Origin: an uncultured Clostridia bacterium
GTDB taxonomy: Bacteria; Bacillota; Clostridia; Christensenellales; UBA1242
Length of the DNA: 16,677 bases
NCBI GenBank assembly: GCA_934746185.1
Contig: CAKVEY010000013.1
Coordinates: forward strand, 1-16,677
Direction of reading: 5' to 3'
The notes below the pieces were generated by a model. The model saw nothing but the letters and a program-made list of their open reading frames with translations, was not told the DNA's origin and did no database searches. The stretch's first letter is position 1. The number at the start of each line of letters is the position of its first letter. The translations under genes and the position numbers were made by a program. Positions 7,950 through 15,707 of the stretch are shown here, in pieces.

Positions 7950-8894
7950 TTATTCCTCCTTATTAACAATAAATTCCCAAAGCAAAGAATTTTCTGGTAT
8001 ATTTGTTTTTGAAATTGGTGTTAATTTTTCAAAAAAGTTAATAAATTCTTGAATTTTATCTATATTTTCAAATTTTTTCAATACGCCTGTAAAACAATGG
8101 GCATAAACTAAAATTTCATAAGGAATTGTTGTGTCAATAAAATAATCTGCCAAATGTTTATATGGCGTTATATACTTATCTTCTGCATCGCAAACATTAT
8201 TCCAGAAAGAAAGCGTTTGAACAGGAGATTTATCTCTTGTTAAATAATCTCGATAAATTCTTCTAACAAGCCTTAAATCTCTTGAAGATAATAATATTTC
8301 TCTATTTTTTCTATAAACAGAATGTGAATTTATATAAATACGATAAATTTGTTCTTCTAAAATTTTGTCATTAAATAGTATTGGATTTAGTGCGTGCAAA
8401 CCTTCAACAATTATAACGCTATTTTCGTTAAGTTTAATTGTTTCCCATTCATCTCGTTTTTGTTTAACAAAGTTATAAATTGGTTTGTTTGCTTTTTTTT
8501 GAGTTAAAAGTGTTGTATAAAATTTTTGAAATTCTTTAATATCAACCGTTGTTATATTGTCAAAGTCTGGATTGCCATCTTCTAAAAGTGGTGTGTCTTT
8601 CAAATCGAAAAAGAAATCATCAAGTGAAATTACAATACTTCCTAAATTATACGATAGTAATTTTTGAGCAAGTAGTTTTGAAGTTGTTGTTTTTCCTGCC
8701 GAAGATGGACCAGCAATTAGTATCATTTTAATATTTTTAGATTTAACATTTTTAGCAATATTATTTAGTTGTTCTGTAAAATTTTTCTCGCAATCTTTAA
8801 TTAATAGTTTTACATCTTTTTTAGCAATATCATTTAAACCATCTATATTATAACAAGGATTATTTATAGACCATAAGTTAAAATTTTTCATCAT
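7950..8894 (-). CDS. Uridine kinase-like nucleoside kinase (P-loop, PRK/URK family), without TGS domain
   Basis: A 314-residue P-loop kinase. Walker A is GPSSAGKT (62-69); SLDDFFFD (90-97) and EGLHALNP follow the pattern of the phosphoribulokinase/uridine kinase family, and RDLRLVRRIYRDYLTRDKSP plus the FWNNVCDAEDKYITPYKHLADYFIDTTIPYE region match the clostridial-type nucleoside kinases. Those are usually about 550 residues with N-terminal TGS and aminoacyl-tRNA-synthetase-like domains. Here only about 55 residues precede the kinase core. The likely reaction is NTP-dependent phosphorylation of uridine/cytidine; the substrate is inferred. It heads the kinase-deoD-deoB salvage group. Two adjacent ATGs occur at 8894 and 8891; spacing from the AGGAG site favours the second. 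No convincing promoter lies between it and secA. Confidence 0.85.
   Translation of the reverse strand: MMKNFNLWSINNPCYNIDGLNDIAKKDVKLLIKDCEKNFTEQLNNIAKNVKSKNIKMILIAGPSSAGKTTTSKLLAQKLLSYNLGSIVISLDDFFFDLKDTPLLEDGNPDFDNITTVDIKEFQKFYTTLLTQKKANKPIYNFVKQKRDEWETIKLNENSVIIVEGLHALNPILFNDKILEEQIYRIYINSHSVYRKNREILLSSRDLRLVRRIYRDYLTRDKSPVQTLSFWNNVCDAEDKYITPYKHLADYFIDTTIPYEILVYAHCFTGVLKKFENIDKIQEFINFFEKLTPISKTNIPENSLLWEFIVNKEE
7955..7961 (-). promoter_or_regulatory. Ribosome binding site that fixes the deoD start
   Basis: AAGGAGG on the minus strand, 6 nt before the ATG at 7948 and inside the last codons of the upstream kinase gene. It decides against the longer in-frame start at 7969. Confidence 0.85.
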
Positions 8895-8934
8895 TTCTCC
8901 TAGTATAATTTATAGCAACAAATTATTTATTTTG

Positions 8935-11643
8935 TTACTTATTTTTATTTAAACAGCAGTTTTTATATTTTTTACCACTTCCACAAGGACATAAATCATT
9001 TCGTCCTATTTCTTCTTTTCTATGAACAGTTTGTGATTTTTTTGCTTTTTGGCTTTGTTCTTCTTGTACTTTTATTCTTGCAAGAATTTTAGATGCTTCT
9101 TCTGGTGATAAAATTAATTGCATTTCTCGTTTTAACAAATATTTAGCAGTGTTTTCTCTTATTGTTTGAATCATTTGTTCAAACATATCGTAACCTTCGT
9201 TTTTATATGCTAAAATAGGGTCTTGACGAGTTGAAATTTCGTTACGAAGAACAGTCATATTGTCTATATGTTCAACCCACGATTTATCAACATATCTTAG
9301 TAGTGCATTTCTTTCAATTCCAGCAAAATCTATACCAAAAGCGTCTTGTGTTGCTTTTATTTTTATTTCATAATTTTTATGAACTTCGTCTAAAACTTTT
9401 TTAACAATTTCGCTAACTTCAAGTTCATCACACATATCTTTTGTTACGAAATTTCTTCCATTATCAAAAATTTCTTCTTGTTCTAAAATTCTATTTAATT
9501 TTTCAATGTTCCATTTTTCACTAGGAATGTCGTCCGAAATACATTCGCTAATTAAACCAGTAACATATTCGTCCATCATATCTAAAACTTCATCGTGAAT
9601 GTTTTCGCCATTTATAACTTTATTTCTTTCATTATAAATAATTTTTCTTTGTTCATTTAAAACATCGTCAAACGCAATAACTCTTCTTCTTGCAGCAAAG
9701 TTAGCACCTTCAACACGCTTTTGAGCATTTTCTATTTGTTTAGAAATTAATTTCATTGAGAAAATAGGTTCATTTTCATCAAGTTTAAAGAAACTACAAA
9801 CAGATTTCAATTTGTCGCCACCAAAAATTCTTACTAAATCGTCTTCTAGTGAAACATAGAAAGTACTTTCACCTTTATCACCTTGACGACCAGCACGACC
9901 ACGCAACTGATTATCTATACGACGGCTTTCGTGTCTTTCTGTTCCTAACACGAATAACCCACCAGCATCTAAAACTTTTTGTTTTTCTTCGTCTGTTTCT
10001 TTCTTAAATTCTTGATAATATTGTTGATAAACTTTTTTAGCATCGTTTACTTCTTTATCATCGGTTTCTGCATAAGAAGTACTTGCTTCAATTAAATTTT
10101 CAGGGTAGCCTTCATTACGCATTTTTTGTTTTGCTAAATATTCAGCGTTACCACCAAGTAAGATATCTGTTCCACGACCAGCCATATTTGTTGCAATAGT
10201 AACTGCACCAAGTTTACCAGCTTGAGCGATAATTTCACTTTCTTTCATATGGTTTTTAGCGTTTAATACATTATGTTCAATTCCTGCTTTTTTAAGTAAA
10301 TTGCTAATTAATTCACTCTTATCAACTGTTGTTGTACCAACTAGTATAGGTTGACCTGTTTTATGTCTTTCAACAATTTCTTTTACAACAGCGTTAAATT
10401 TTGCGTCTGTGTTAGCAAAAACTATATCGTTATTATCTTTTCTTTGAATAGGTTTGTTTGTTGGAATTGTTACAACGTCTAAGTCGTAAATTTTATTAAA
10501 TTCAGTTTCTTCGGTTTTTGCAGTACCAGTCATACCACTTAATTTACTATATAATCTAAAATAGTTTTGATAAGTTATTGTTGCAACAACTAAGTTATCT
10601 TCGTTAATTTCAACGCCTTCTTTTGCTTCAATTGCTTGATGCAATCCATCGCTATAACGTCTTCCTTTCAAAACACGACCAGTAAATTCATCAACAATTA
10701 AAACTTCGCCATTATCAACAATATATTGTTTTTCAATTTCAAATAAGAAATTTGCTTTTAATGCGTTTAAAATATAGTGGTTTAATTCCATATTATCTGC
10801 ACTAGATAAGTTTTCTATTTTAAAATATTTTTCGGCTTTACTAATACCATTTTCAGTAAGTCTTACAATTTTATTTTCTTCATCAACTTCAAAATCTTCT
10901 TCTCTTATTAAAGTTCTAACAAATCTTTGAACAGTGTAATAAATTTCGCCACCTTTTATGCCTTGTCCACCACTAATTATTAATGGAGTACGAGCTTCAT
11001 CAATCAAAACTGAGTCAACTTCATCGACAATAGCAAAGTTTAACCCTCTTTGACAAAAATCTTGCTTTCTTTGAAGCATATTATCTCTTAAATAATCAAA
11101 ACCCATTTCGCTATTTGTTCCATAAGTTATATCTTGTGCATAAGCAAAACGTTTTTGGTCTGGTGTTTGACCAGATAGTGTTAAACCAACAGTTACGCCC
11201 AAAAAATTGAATACCTTGCCCATCCAAACACTATCACGGCTTGCCAAGTATTCGTTTACTGTAATTATATGAACGCCTTTACCGGTTAAAGCGTTTAAGT
11301 ATGCAGGCAAAGTTTCTACTAATGTTTTACCTTCACCTGTTCTCATTTCGGCAATACGACCTTGATGAAGAGCAATACCACCTAAAACTTGAACATAGAA
11401 ATGTTTCATATTTAAAACTCTGTAACTTGCTTCTCTAACTGTTGCAAAAGCTTCTGGCAAAATATCATTCAAAGTTTCACCATTATTTAATCTTTCTTTA
11501 AACTCAACAGTTTTATGTTTTAATTCTTCGTCTGTAAGTTTACTATAACTTTCATCTAATGCCATTACCTTATCGGCAATAACCTTTAATTTTTTAATAT
11601 TTCTTGCATTATCTGATGCAAATATATATGAAAATAATCCCAT
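8935..11643 (-). CDS. secA: Protein translocase ATPase SecA
   Basis: A complete 902-residue SecA. Walker A MRTGEGKT (100-107), the DEVD box (207-210) followed by SVLIDEARTPLIISG, the second-domain motifs NMAGRGTDI and RGRAGRQGDKG, the long helical scaffold, and a C-terminal SEC-C zinc motif with Cys885, Cys887, Cys896 and Cys897 (CPCGSG...CC). SecA drives preprotein export through SecYEG using ATP; the zinc tail binds SecB or ribosomes in many species. The start is supported by AGGAGA about 9 nt upstream and by the expected N-terminus. It has its own promoter at 11677-11705. A short AT-rich hairpin follows the stop codon without a clean U-run, so some readthrough into the salvage genes is possible. 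Confidence 0.98.
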   Translation of the reverse strand: MGLFSYIFASDNARNIKKLKVIADKVMALDESYSKLTDEELKHKTVEFKERLNNGETLNDILPEAFATVREASYRVLNMKHFYVQVLGGIALHQGRIAEMRTGEGKTLVETLPAYLNALTGKGVHIITVNEYLASRDSVWMGKVFNFLGVTVGLTLSGQTPDQKRFAYAQDITYGTNSEMGFDYLRDNMLQRKQDFCQRGLNFAIVDEVDSVLIDEARTPLIISGGQGIKGGEIYYTVQRFVRTLIREEDFEVDEENKIVRLTENGISKAEKYFKIENLSSADNMELNHYILNALKANFLFEIEKQYIVDNGEVLIVDEFTGRVLKGRRYSDGLHQAIEAKEGVEINEDNLVVATITYQNYFRLYSKLSGMTGTAKTEETEFNKIYDLDVVTIPTNKPIQRKDNNDIVFANTDAKFNAVVKEIVERHKTGQPILVGTTTVDKSELISNLLKKAGIEHNVLNAKNHMKESEIIAQAGKLGAVTIATNMAGRGTDILLGGNAEYLAKQKMRNEGYPENLIEASTSYAETDDKEVNDAKKVYQQYYQEFKKETDEEKQKVLDAGGLFVLGTERHESRRIDNQLRGRAGRQGDKGESTFYVSLEDDLVRIFGGDKLKSVCSFFKLDENEPIFSMKLISKQIENAQKRVEGANFAARRRVIAFDDVLNEQRKIIYNERNKVINGENIHDEVLDMMDEYVTGLISECISDDIPSEKWNIEKLNRILEQEEIFDNGRNFVTKDMCDELEVSEIVKKVLDEVHKNYEIKIKATQDAFGIDFAGIERNALLRYVDKSWVEHIDNMTVLRNEISTRQDPILAYKNEGYDMFEQMIQTIRENTAKYLLKREMQLILSPEEASKILARIKVQEEQSQKAKKSQTVHRKEEIGRNDLCPCGSGKKYKNCCLNKNK

Positions 11644-11676
11644 AAAAAAAATCTCCTAGCACTTAATGTTACTAAA

Positions 11677-11705
11677 AATTTAAAAAAAAGTAAAGCATTT
11701 TTCAA
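11677..11705 (-). promoter_or_regulatory. Promoter of secA
   Basis: On the minus strand TTGAAA (11700-11705), 17-bp spacer, TAAATT (11677-11682), about 33 nt before the secA ATG. The -35 and part of the spacer overlap a 12-bp arm (11691-11702) that is repeated inverted in the terminator at 11773-11784. Confidence 0.5.
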
Positions 11706-11772
11706 CGATTAAAAAATAGTTGACAAAATTTTAGATATAAAACATAAAAATACTTTAAAAACTGACCAAATA

Positions 11773-11812
11773 AAAAATGCTTTATAAATATTTTAATTTA
11801 CAAAACATTTTT
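11773..11812 (-). terminator. Terminator of the ABC exporter operon
   Basis: In the minus-strand RNA a 17-bp stem (arms at 11796-11812 and 11773-11789) closes a 6-nt loop. All pairs form if two G-U wobbles are counted, and the 3' arm ends in CATTTTT followed by TTATTT. On the plus strand the wobbles become A-C mismatches, so it is directed at the minus strand, 7 nt after the ABC gene's stop codon. Confidence 0.7.
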
Positions 11813-11818
11813 AAATTT

Positions 11819-13783
11819 TTAATAATTAGAGAATTGACTATTATATAAGCTATAATAAAATCCTTTTTTGCTAAGTAGTTCTTTATGAGTTCCTTGCTCA
11901 ATAATATTACCTTTATTCATAACTAAAATTAAATCCGAAGAAACAATAGTTGATAACCTATGAGCAACCACAAAAGTCGTTTTGCCTTTCATCATAGTGT
12001 TAAACGCTTCTTGAATTTGTATTTCAGTACGAGTATCAATATTACTTGTTGCTTCGTCTAAAATTAGCATAGGTGGTTTTGTAAGCATTAATCTTGCAAT
12101 ACAAATTAATTGTTTTTGACCTTGACTTAAATTGTCACCGTTTTCGTTTATAATGGTGTCATAACCATTTTCTAGCGTTTCGATAAAATAATGTGCACCA
12201 GCCTTTTTAGATGCCTTAATTATATCTTCCATTTTAGCGTTTGGAACTCCGTAAGCAATATTATCTTTTATACTTGCTGAAAATAACCAAGTTTCTTGCA
12301 GTACCATTCCAAATTGATTTCTTAAACTAGCACGAGTTAAATCTTTAACATTATGGTTAGAAACAATCAATTCGCCGTCTGTTACATCATAAAAACGCAT
12401 AAGCAAATTAATTAATGTGCTTTTGCCACAACCAGTTGGCCCTACTATTGCAACCTTTTGCCCTTTTTGAATATCTAAGTTTAAATTTTGTATTAACTTT
12501 TTATCAGGTGAATATGAAAAACATACATTATTAAATTTTACAGTTCCATCACATTTTTCTAAAACAAAGTTATTTTCATCGCTAACTTCGTCAGGAATGT
12601 CTAAAACATTAAACACCCTAATTGCTGATGCAACAGCAGATTGAATATCACCAAACACGCCTGAAATTTCATCGAAAGGTTTTGTATATTTATTTGCATA
12701 AGAAAGCATTGTTGAAATTGCACCGATACTCATTCCACCATTTATTGCAAATATTGTTCCCATAATAGCAACAATGGCATATAAAATTCCGTTTATAAAT
12801 CGTGCAATAGGATTTACAAGTGATGCGTAAAATACGGCTTGCTCATTATATCCCCTTAAATTTTGATTGATTTTATTAAATTTATTTACTGACCTTTCTT
12901 CGTACTGAAACGCTTTAACTATCTTTTGATTGCCTACCATTTCGGTTAATTGTCCAGATAAGTCGCCTAAGGCTTTTGCTTGTTTTTTAAATAATTTATC
13001 CGAGCGTTTTGCTATAAAAGTTGCAACAAAAACACTTAATGGAGTTATACAAATAATAACAATAGAAATTGTAACATTTATTTTAAACATAAAAATCAAT
13101 GTTAAAATTATAGATGATAAACAATCAAAGAATGTTGTTAGTCCCATAACAAAACCATCAGTAATGTTATCAACATCGTTTACCATACGACTTTGCAAGT
13201 CGCCGTGGCTTGAACTATCTATTGTTTTTAATGCCACTTTATTAAATTTTTTAAATATATCAATATGTAATCTTTCTTCTATTTTATAAGAAATCGTATT
13301 AGCCATTTTGCTAGTTAGCCACTTAAATATAGCAAAGCCAACAACACAGCACGATAAATATAAAATTATATTTGTAAGTCGAGCAAAATCTACATTACCT
13401 ACTTCAACAATGCAATCTACACCTTTACCTATTAAAATAGGAATAACAACTTCAAATATCGAATTAATAAAGGCAAAAATTATTGCAAAAATTAAATACG
13501 CTAAATGTGGTTTTGCTAGTTTAAAAAATCTTGAAAATACCTTAGGATTTTTATTTTTTATTTTAGCAACTCTTTCTATTTGTGGTGCTTTATCACTAAT
13601 TATAATTGTTTTATCGGTAACTTTTTCTTGTTTAAGTTCATTAATAGACTTACTTGTGTCAATGGAAGACGGCACAACCACTTTTTGCTTAATTTCTGGT
13701 TGCACCTTATCGGGATTATTGAATGAAGGTTTTGGTAACTCTTCAATGGCTTGTTTTATCTCAATATCTTGTTCGTCTTTCAT
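11819..13783 (-). CDS. ABC exporter half-transporter (YfiC-like; TMD fused to ATPase), catalytic-Walker-B subunit
   Basis: A 654-residue type IV (exporter) half-transporter. A long hydrophilic N-terminal extension of about 80 residues, rich in Lys, Glu and Pro, precedes the six-helix membrane domain (about 90-390). The ATPase has Walker A GPTGCGKST (448-456), Q-loop Gln496, signature LSQGQ (552-556), Walker B LILDE (573-577) with catalytic Glu577, and switch His608. The LSQGQ variant and the partner's altered residues indicate a heterodimer with the gene upstream. Relatives include YfiB/YfiC of B. subtilis and many multidrug or lipid exporters; the substrate cannot be read from sequence. It starts 8 nt after the partner's stop codon with an AAGGGG ribosome site and is followed by a terminator. 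Confidence 0.9.
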   Translation of the reverse strand: MKDEQDIEIKQAIEELPKPSFNNPDKVQPEIKQKVVVPSSIDTSKSINELKQEKVTDKTIIISDKAPQIERVAKIKNKNPKVFSRFFKLAKPHLAYLIFAIIFAFINSIFEVVIPILIGKGVDCIVEVGNVDFARLTNIILYLSCCVVGFAIFKWLTSKMANTISYKIEERLHIDIFKKFNKVALKTIDSSSHGDLQSRMVNDVDNITDGFVMGLTTFFDCLSSIILTLIFMFKINVTISIVIICITPLSVFVATFIAKRSDKLFKKQAKALGDLSGQLTEMVGNQKIVKAFQYEERSVNKFNKINQNLRGYNEQAVFYASLVNPIARFINGILYAIVAIMGTIFAINGGMSIGAISTMLSYANKYTKPFDEISGVFGDIQSAVASAIRVFNVLDIPDEVSDENNFVLEKCDGTVKFNNVCFSYSPDKKLIQNLNLDIQKGQKVAIVGPTGCGKSTLINLLMRFYDVTDGELIVSNHNVKDLTRASLRNQFGMVLQETWLFSASIKDNIAYGVPNAKMEDIIKASKKAGAHYFIETLENGYDTIINENGDNLSQGQKQLICIARLMLTKPPMLILDEATSNIDTRTEIQIQEAFNTMMKGKTTFVVAHRLSTIVSSDLILVMNKGNIIEQGTHKELLSKKGFYYSLYNSQFSNY

Positions 13784-13791
13784 TTTACCCC

Positions 13792-15513
13792 TTATTTAGT
13801 TTGTGAATAATAAATTTCTTGATAAACTTTACAATTTTCTAATAAATCTTTATGTTTACCTATTCCAACAACAGTTCCTTTATCTAAAACTATAATTTTG
13901 TCTGCATTTTTAACAGTGTTTGCTCTTTGAGAAATTAAAACTATTGTTGAATTTTTTATGTTTTGTCTAATTGCCTTTCTTAAATTTGCATCGGTAGCAA
14001 AATCAAGTGCACTTGCACTATCGTCCATTATTAAAATTTCGGGGTCGCCAACTAAGGCTCTTGCAATGGTTAAACGCTGTCTTTGACCACCAGAAAAGTT
14101 TTTTCCACCTGATTGAATTTGATAACCATATTTGTTTGGCAATTCTTGCACAAATTCTTCACTTTGCGAAATTTTTATTGCTTTATCCATTTCTTCTATT
14201 GTTGCATCAGGTTTACGCCACGATAGATTTTCTTTTAATGTGCCTTTAAAAAGCACTGCCTTTTGTGGAACTACTCCGATTTTATCTCTTAATTGTTTAA
14301 AACTATAATCTTTTACATTTATTCCGTCAACAAAAACTTCGCCGACACTAGCATCGTAAAATCTTGGAATTAAATAAGCAATACTGCTTTTGCCACTTCC
14401 TGTTCCACCAATTATACCTAATGTTTCACCTTTAAAAACTTTTATCGATAAATTTTTAAACGCATACTTACTATCTTTTCCGTAAGAGAACGATACATTT
14501 TTAAATTCTATTTTAGGTACATCATTATTTTCTTCAATTTCAATAAAATTACTATTTATTTCTTCAACACTAGGTTTTGTGTCAAACACTTCGTTAATTC
14601 TTCCTGCACAGTTAAAAGCTTTAATGAATGCGATAATAATGTTAGCAAGCGAAACTAATGCCGAAGTTATTTGAGTTAAATAGTTAATAAACGCAATTAT
14701 TTGTCCTTGCGATAATGAACCAACATTTACTTGCAATCCCCCAAACCACAAAACTGCAATTATTGTGAAGTTTATAATTGTAAAAGTTAAAGGATTCATA
14801 AGTGAAGAAACATCAACAACTTTTATAGCAGATTTTCGTAGTTTTTTTGCCGAATTAACAAAACGTTCTTCTTCGTAACCTTGTTTGTTAAACGCTCTTA
14901 CAACTCTCACACCTTCTAAGTTCTCTCTTGTAATTTCGGATACTTTATCTAAATCTTTTTGGGTTTTGTTATATAATGGGTCGGTTAATTTTAAAATTAA
15001 AAATATAACGCCTAAAATTAATGGGGCAACGATTAAGAAAATTAAAGATAATTTTATATCAATTATCATTGCCATAACAATAGAACCTATTAGCAAGAAA
15101 GGCGTTCGCATAACCATACGCAAAAACATTGCAATGGCAGTTTGCACTCTTGCAACATCGTGCGTTATTCTATTGTTAATTGAAGCAGTAGAAAATTTAT
15201 CTAATTCTGCGTGTGATAAGGTATTTATATGAGCAAATAAATCTTTACGGATTTCTGCGCCAAAACCCATACTTGCTTTTGCTGCGTGTTTTTGACAAAT
15301 TATTGCAACAATTATACCTAAAATGTTTAAACCTACAACAATACTACCATAAATAGCAATATATCTAAAATCGTGATTAGCAACGCCAATATCAATCATA
15401 TTCGCTACAAGTAATGGAATAACAAGTTCTGTTATTGTTTCTATAAATTTAAAACAAGGTGCAATAATTGCATCTTTTTTATACCCCTTTAAATATTTTA
15501 GTAGTTTTTTCAT
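13792..15513 (-). CDS. ABC exporter half-transporter (YfiB-like), subunit with degenerate ATP site
   Basis: From the ATG at 15513 the product has 573 residues and begins MKKLLKYLKGYKKDAIIAP, the normal start of this family, followed by six membrane helices (to about 300) and an ATPase. Walker A is GGTGSGKSS (369-377), the signature FSGGQ (473-477), Walker B ILIMDD (493-498). Asp498 replaces the catalytic Glu, and Gln529 replaces the switch-region His (ISQR instead of AHR). Both changes are typical of the degenerate subunit of heterodimeric exporters. The frame is open a further 36 codons upstream, but that stretch is Ile/Asn-rich, overlaps the promoter and lacks family similarity, so it is excluded. 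It forms an operon with the following half-transporter. No ribosome site precedes it, and the leader should be only about 3-5 nt. Confidence 0.9.
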   Translation of the reverse strand: MKKLLKYLKGYKKDAIIAPCFKFIETITELVIPLLVANMIDIGVANHDFRYIAIYGSIVVGLNILGIIVAIICQKHAAKASMGFGAEIRKDLFAHINTLSHAELDKFSTASINNRITHDVARVQTAIAMFLRMVMRTPFLLIGSIVMAMIIDIKLSLIFLIVAPLILGVIFLILKLTDPLYNKTQKDLDKVSEITRENLEGVRVVRAFNKQGYEEERFVNSAKKLRKSAIKVVDVSSLMNPLTFTIINFTIIAVLWFGGLQVNVGSLSQGQIIAFINYLTQITSALVSLANIIIAFIKAFNCAGRINEVFDTKPSVEEINSNFIEIEENNDVPKIEFKNVSFSYGKDSKYAFKNLSIKVFKGETLGIIGGTGSGKSSIAYLIPRFYDASVGEVFVDGINVKDYSFKQLRDKIGVVPQKAVLFKGTLKENLSWRKPDATIEEMDKAIKISQSEEFVQELPNKYGYQIQSGGKNFSGGQRQRLTIARALVGDPEILIMDDSASALDFATDANLRKAIRQNIKNSTIVLISQRANTVKNADKIIVLDKGTVVGIGKHKDLLENCKVYQEIYYSQTK

Positions 15514-15523
15514 TGTATTTATT

Positions 15524-15552
15524 ATATTATCATAAATATAACAATATTGCAA
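15524..15552 (-). promoter_or_regulatory. Promoter of the ABC exporter operon, giving an almost leaderless mRNA
   Basis: On the minus strand TTGCAA (15547-15552), 17-bp spacer, TAATAT (15524-15529) with an extended TGA before it. Only 10 nt separate the -10 from the ATG at 15513, so the predicted 5' leader is about 3-5 nt and has no Shine-Dalgarno sequence. A TATAAT reading two bases further downstream overlaps it. Confidence 0.55.
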
Positions 15553-15657
15553 ATTATTTTGAATATTATTTATTATATTTATTTTAATAATAGTATATAA
15601 TATCATAAAAATATTATTCATTTGAGCAATATTATTAGTTTGAATTAATCAATTTGC

Positions 15658-15686
15658 TTTACTTTTTAATAAAATTATGATATAAA
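15658..15686 (+). promoter_or_regulatory. Promoter of the membrane/zinc-ribbon protein gene
   Basis: TTTACT (15658-15663), a 17-bp spacer, TATAAA (15681-15686) with an extended -10 TGA. It is followed by a GAGGTT ribosome site 4-5 nt before the ATG at 15708. It is divergent from the ABC operon promoter, about 105 bp away. Confidence 0.55.
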
Positions 15687-15707
15687 ATTAATACTTGTGA
15701 GGTTGAT

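Noticed and set aside
8915..8936. Hairpin after secA as a terminator
   Set aside because: An 8-bp stem (GTAACAAA/TTTGTTGC) with a wobble and no U-run after it; too weak to list as a terminator.
12930..13799. Two long plus-strand ORFs opposite the ABC exporter genes
   Set aside because: They are antisense shadows of well-conserved coding sequence, without promoters or ribosome sites.
15514..15621. A 36-residue N-terminal extension of the second ABC half-transporter
   Set aside because: Low-complexity Ile/Asn composition, overlaps a promoter, and the family start MKKLLKYLKG lies downstream.
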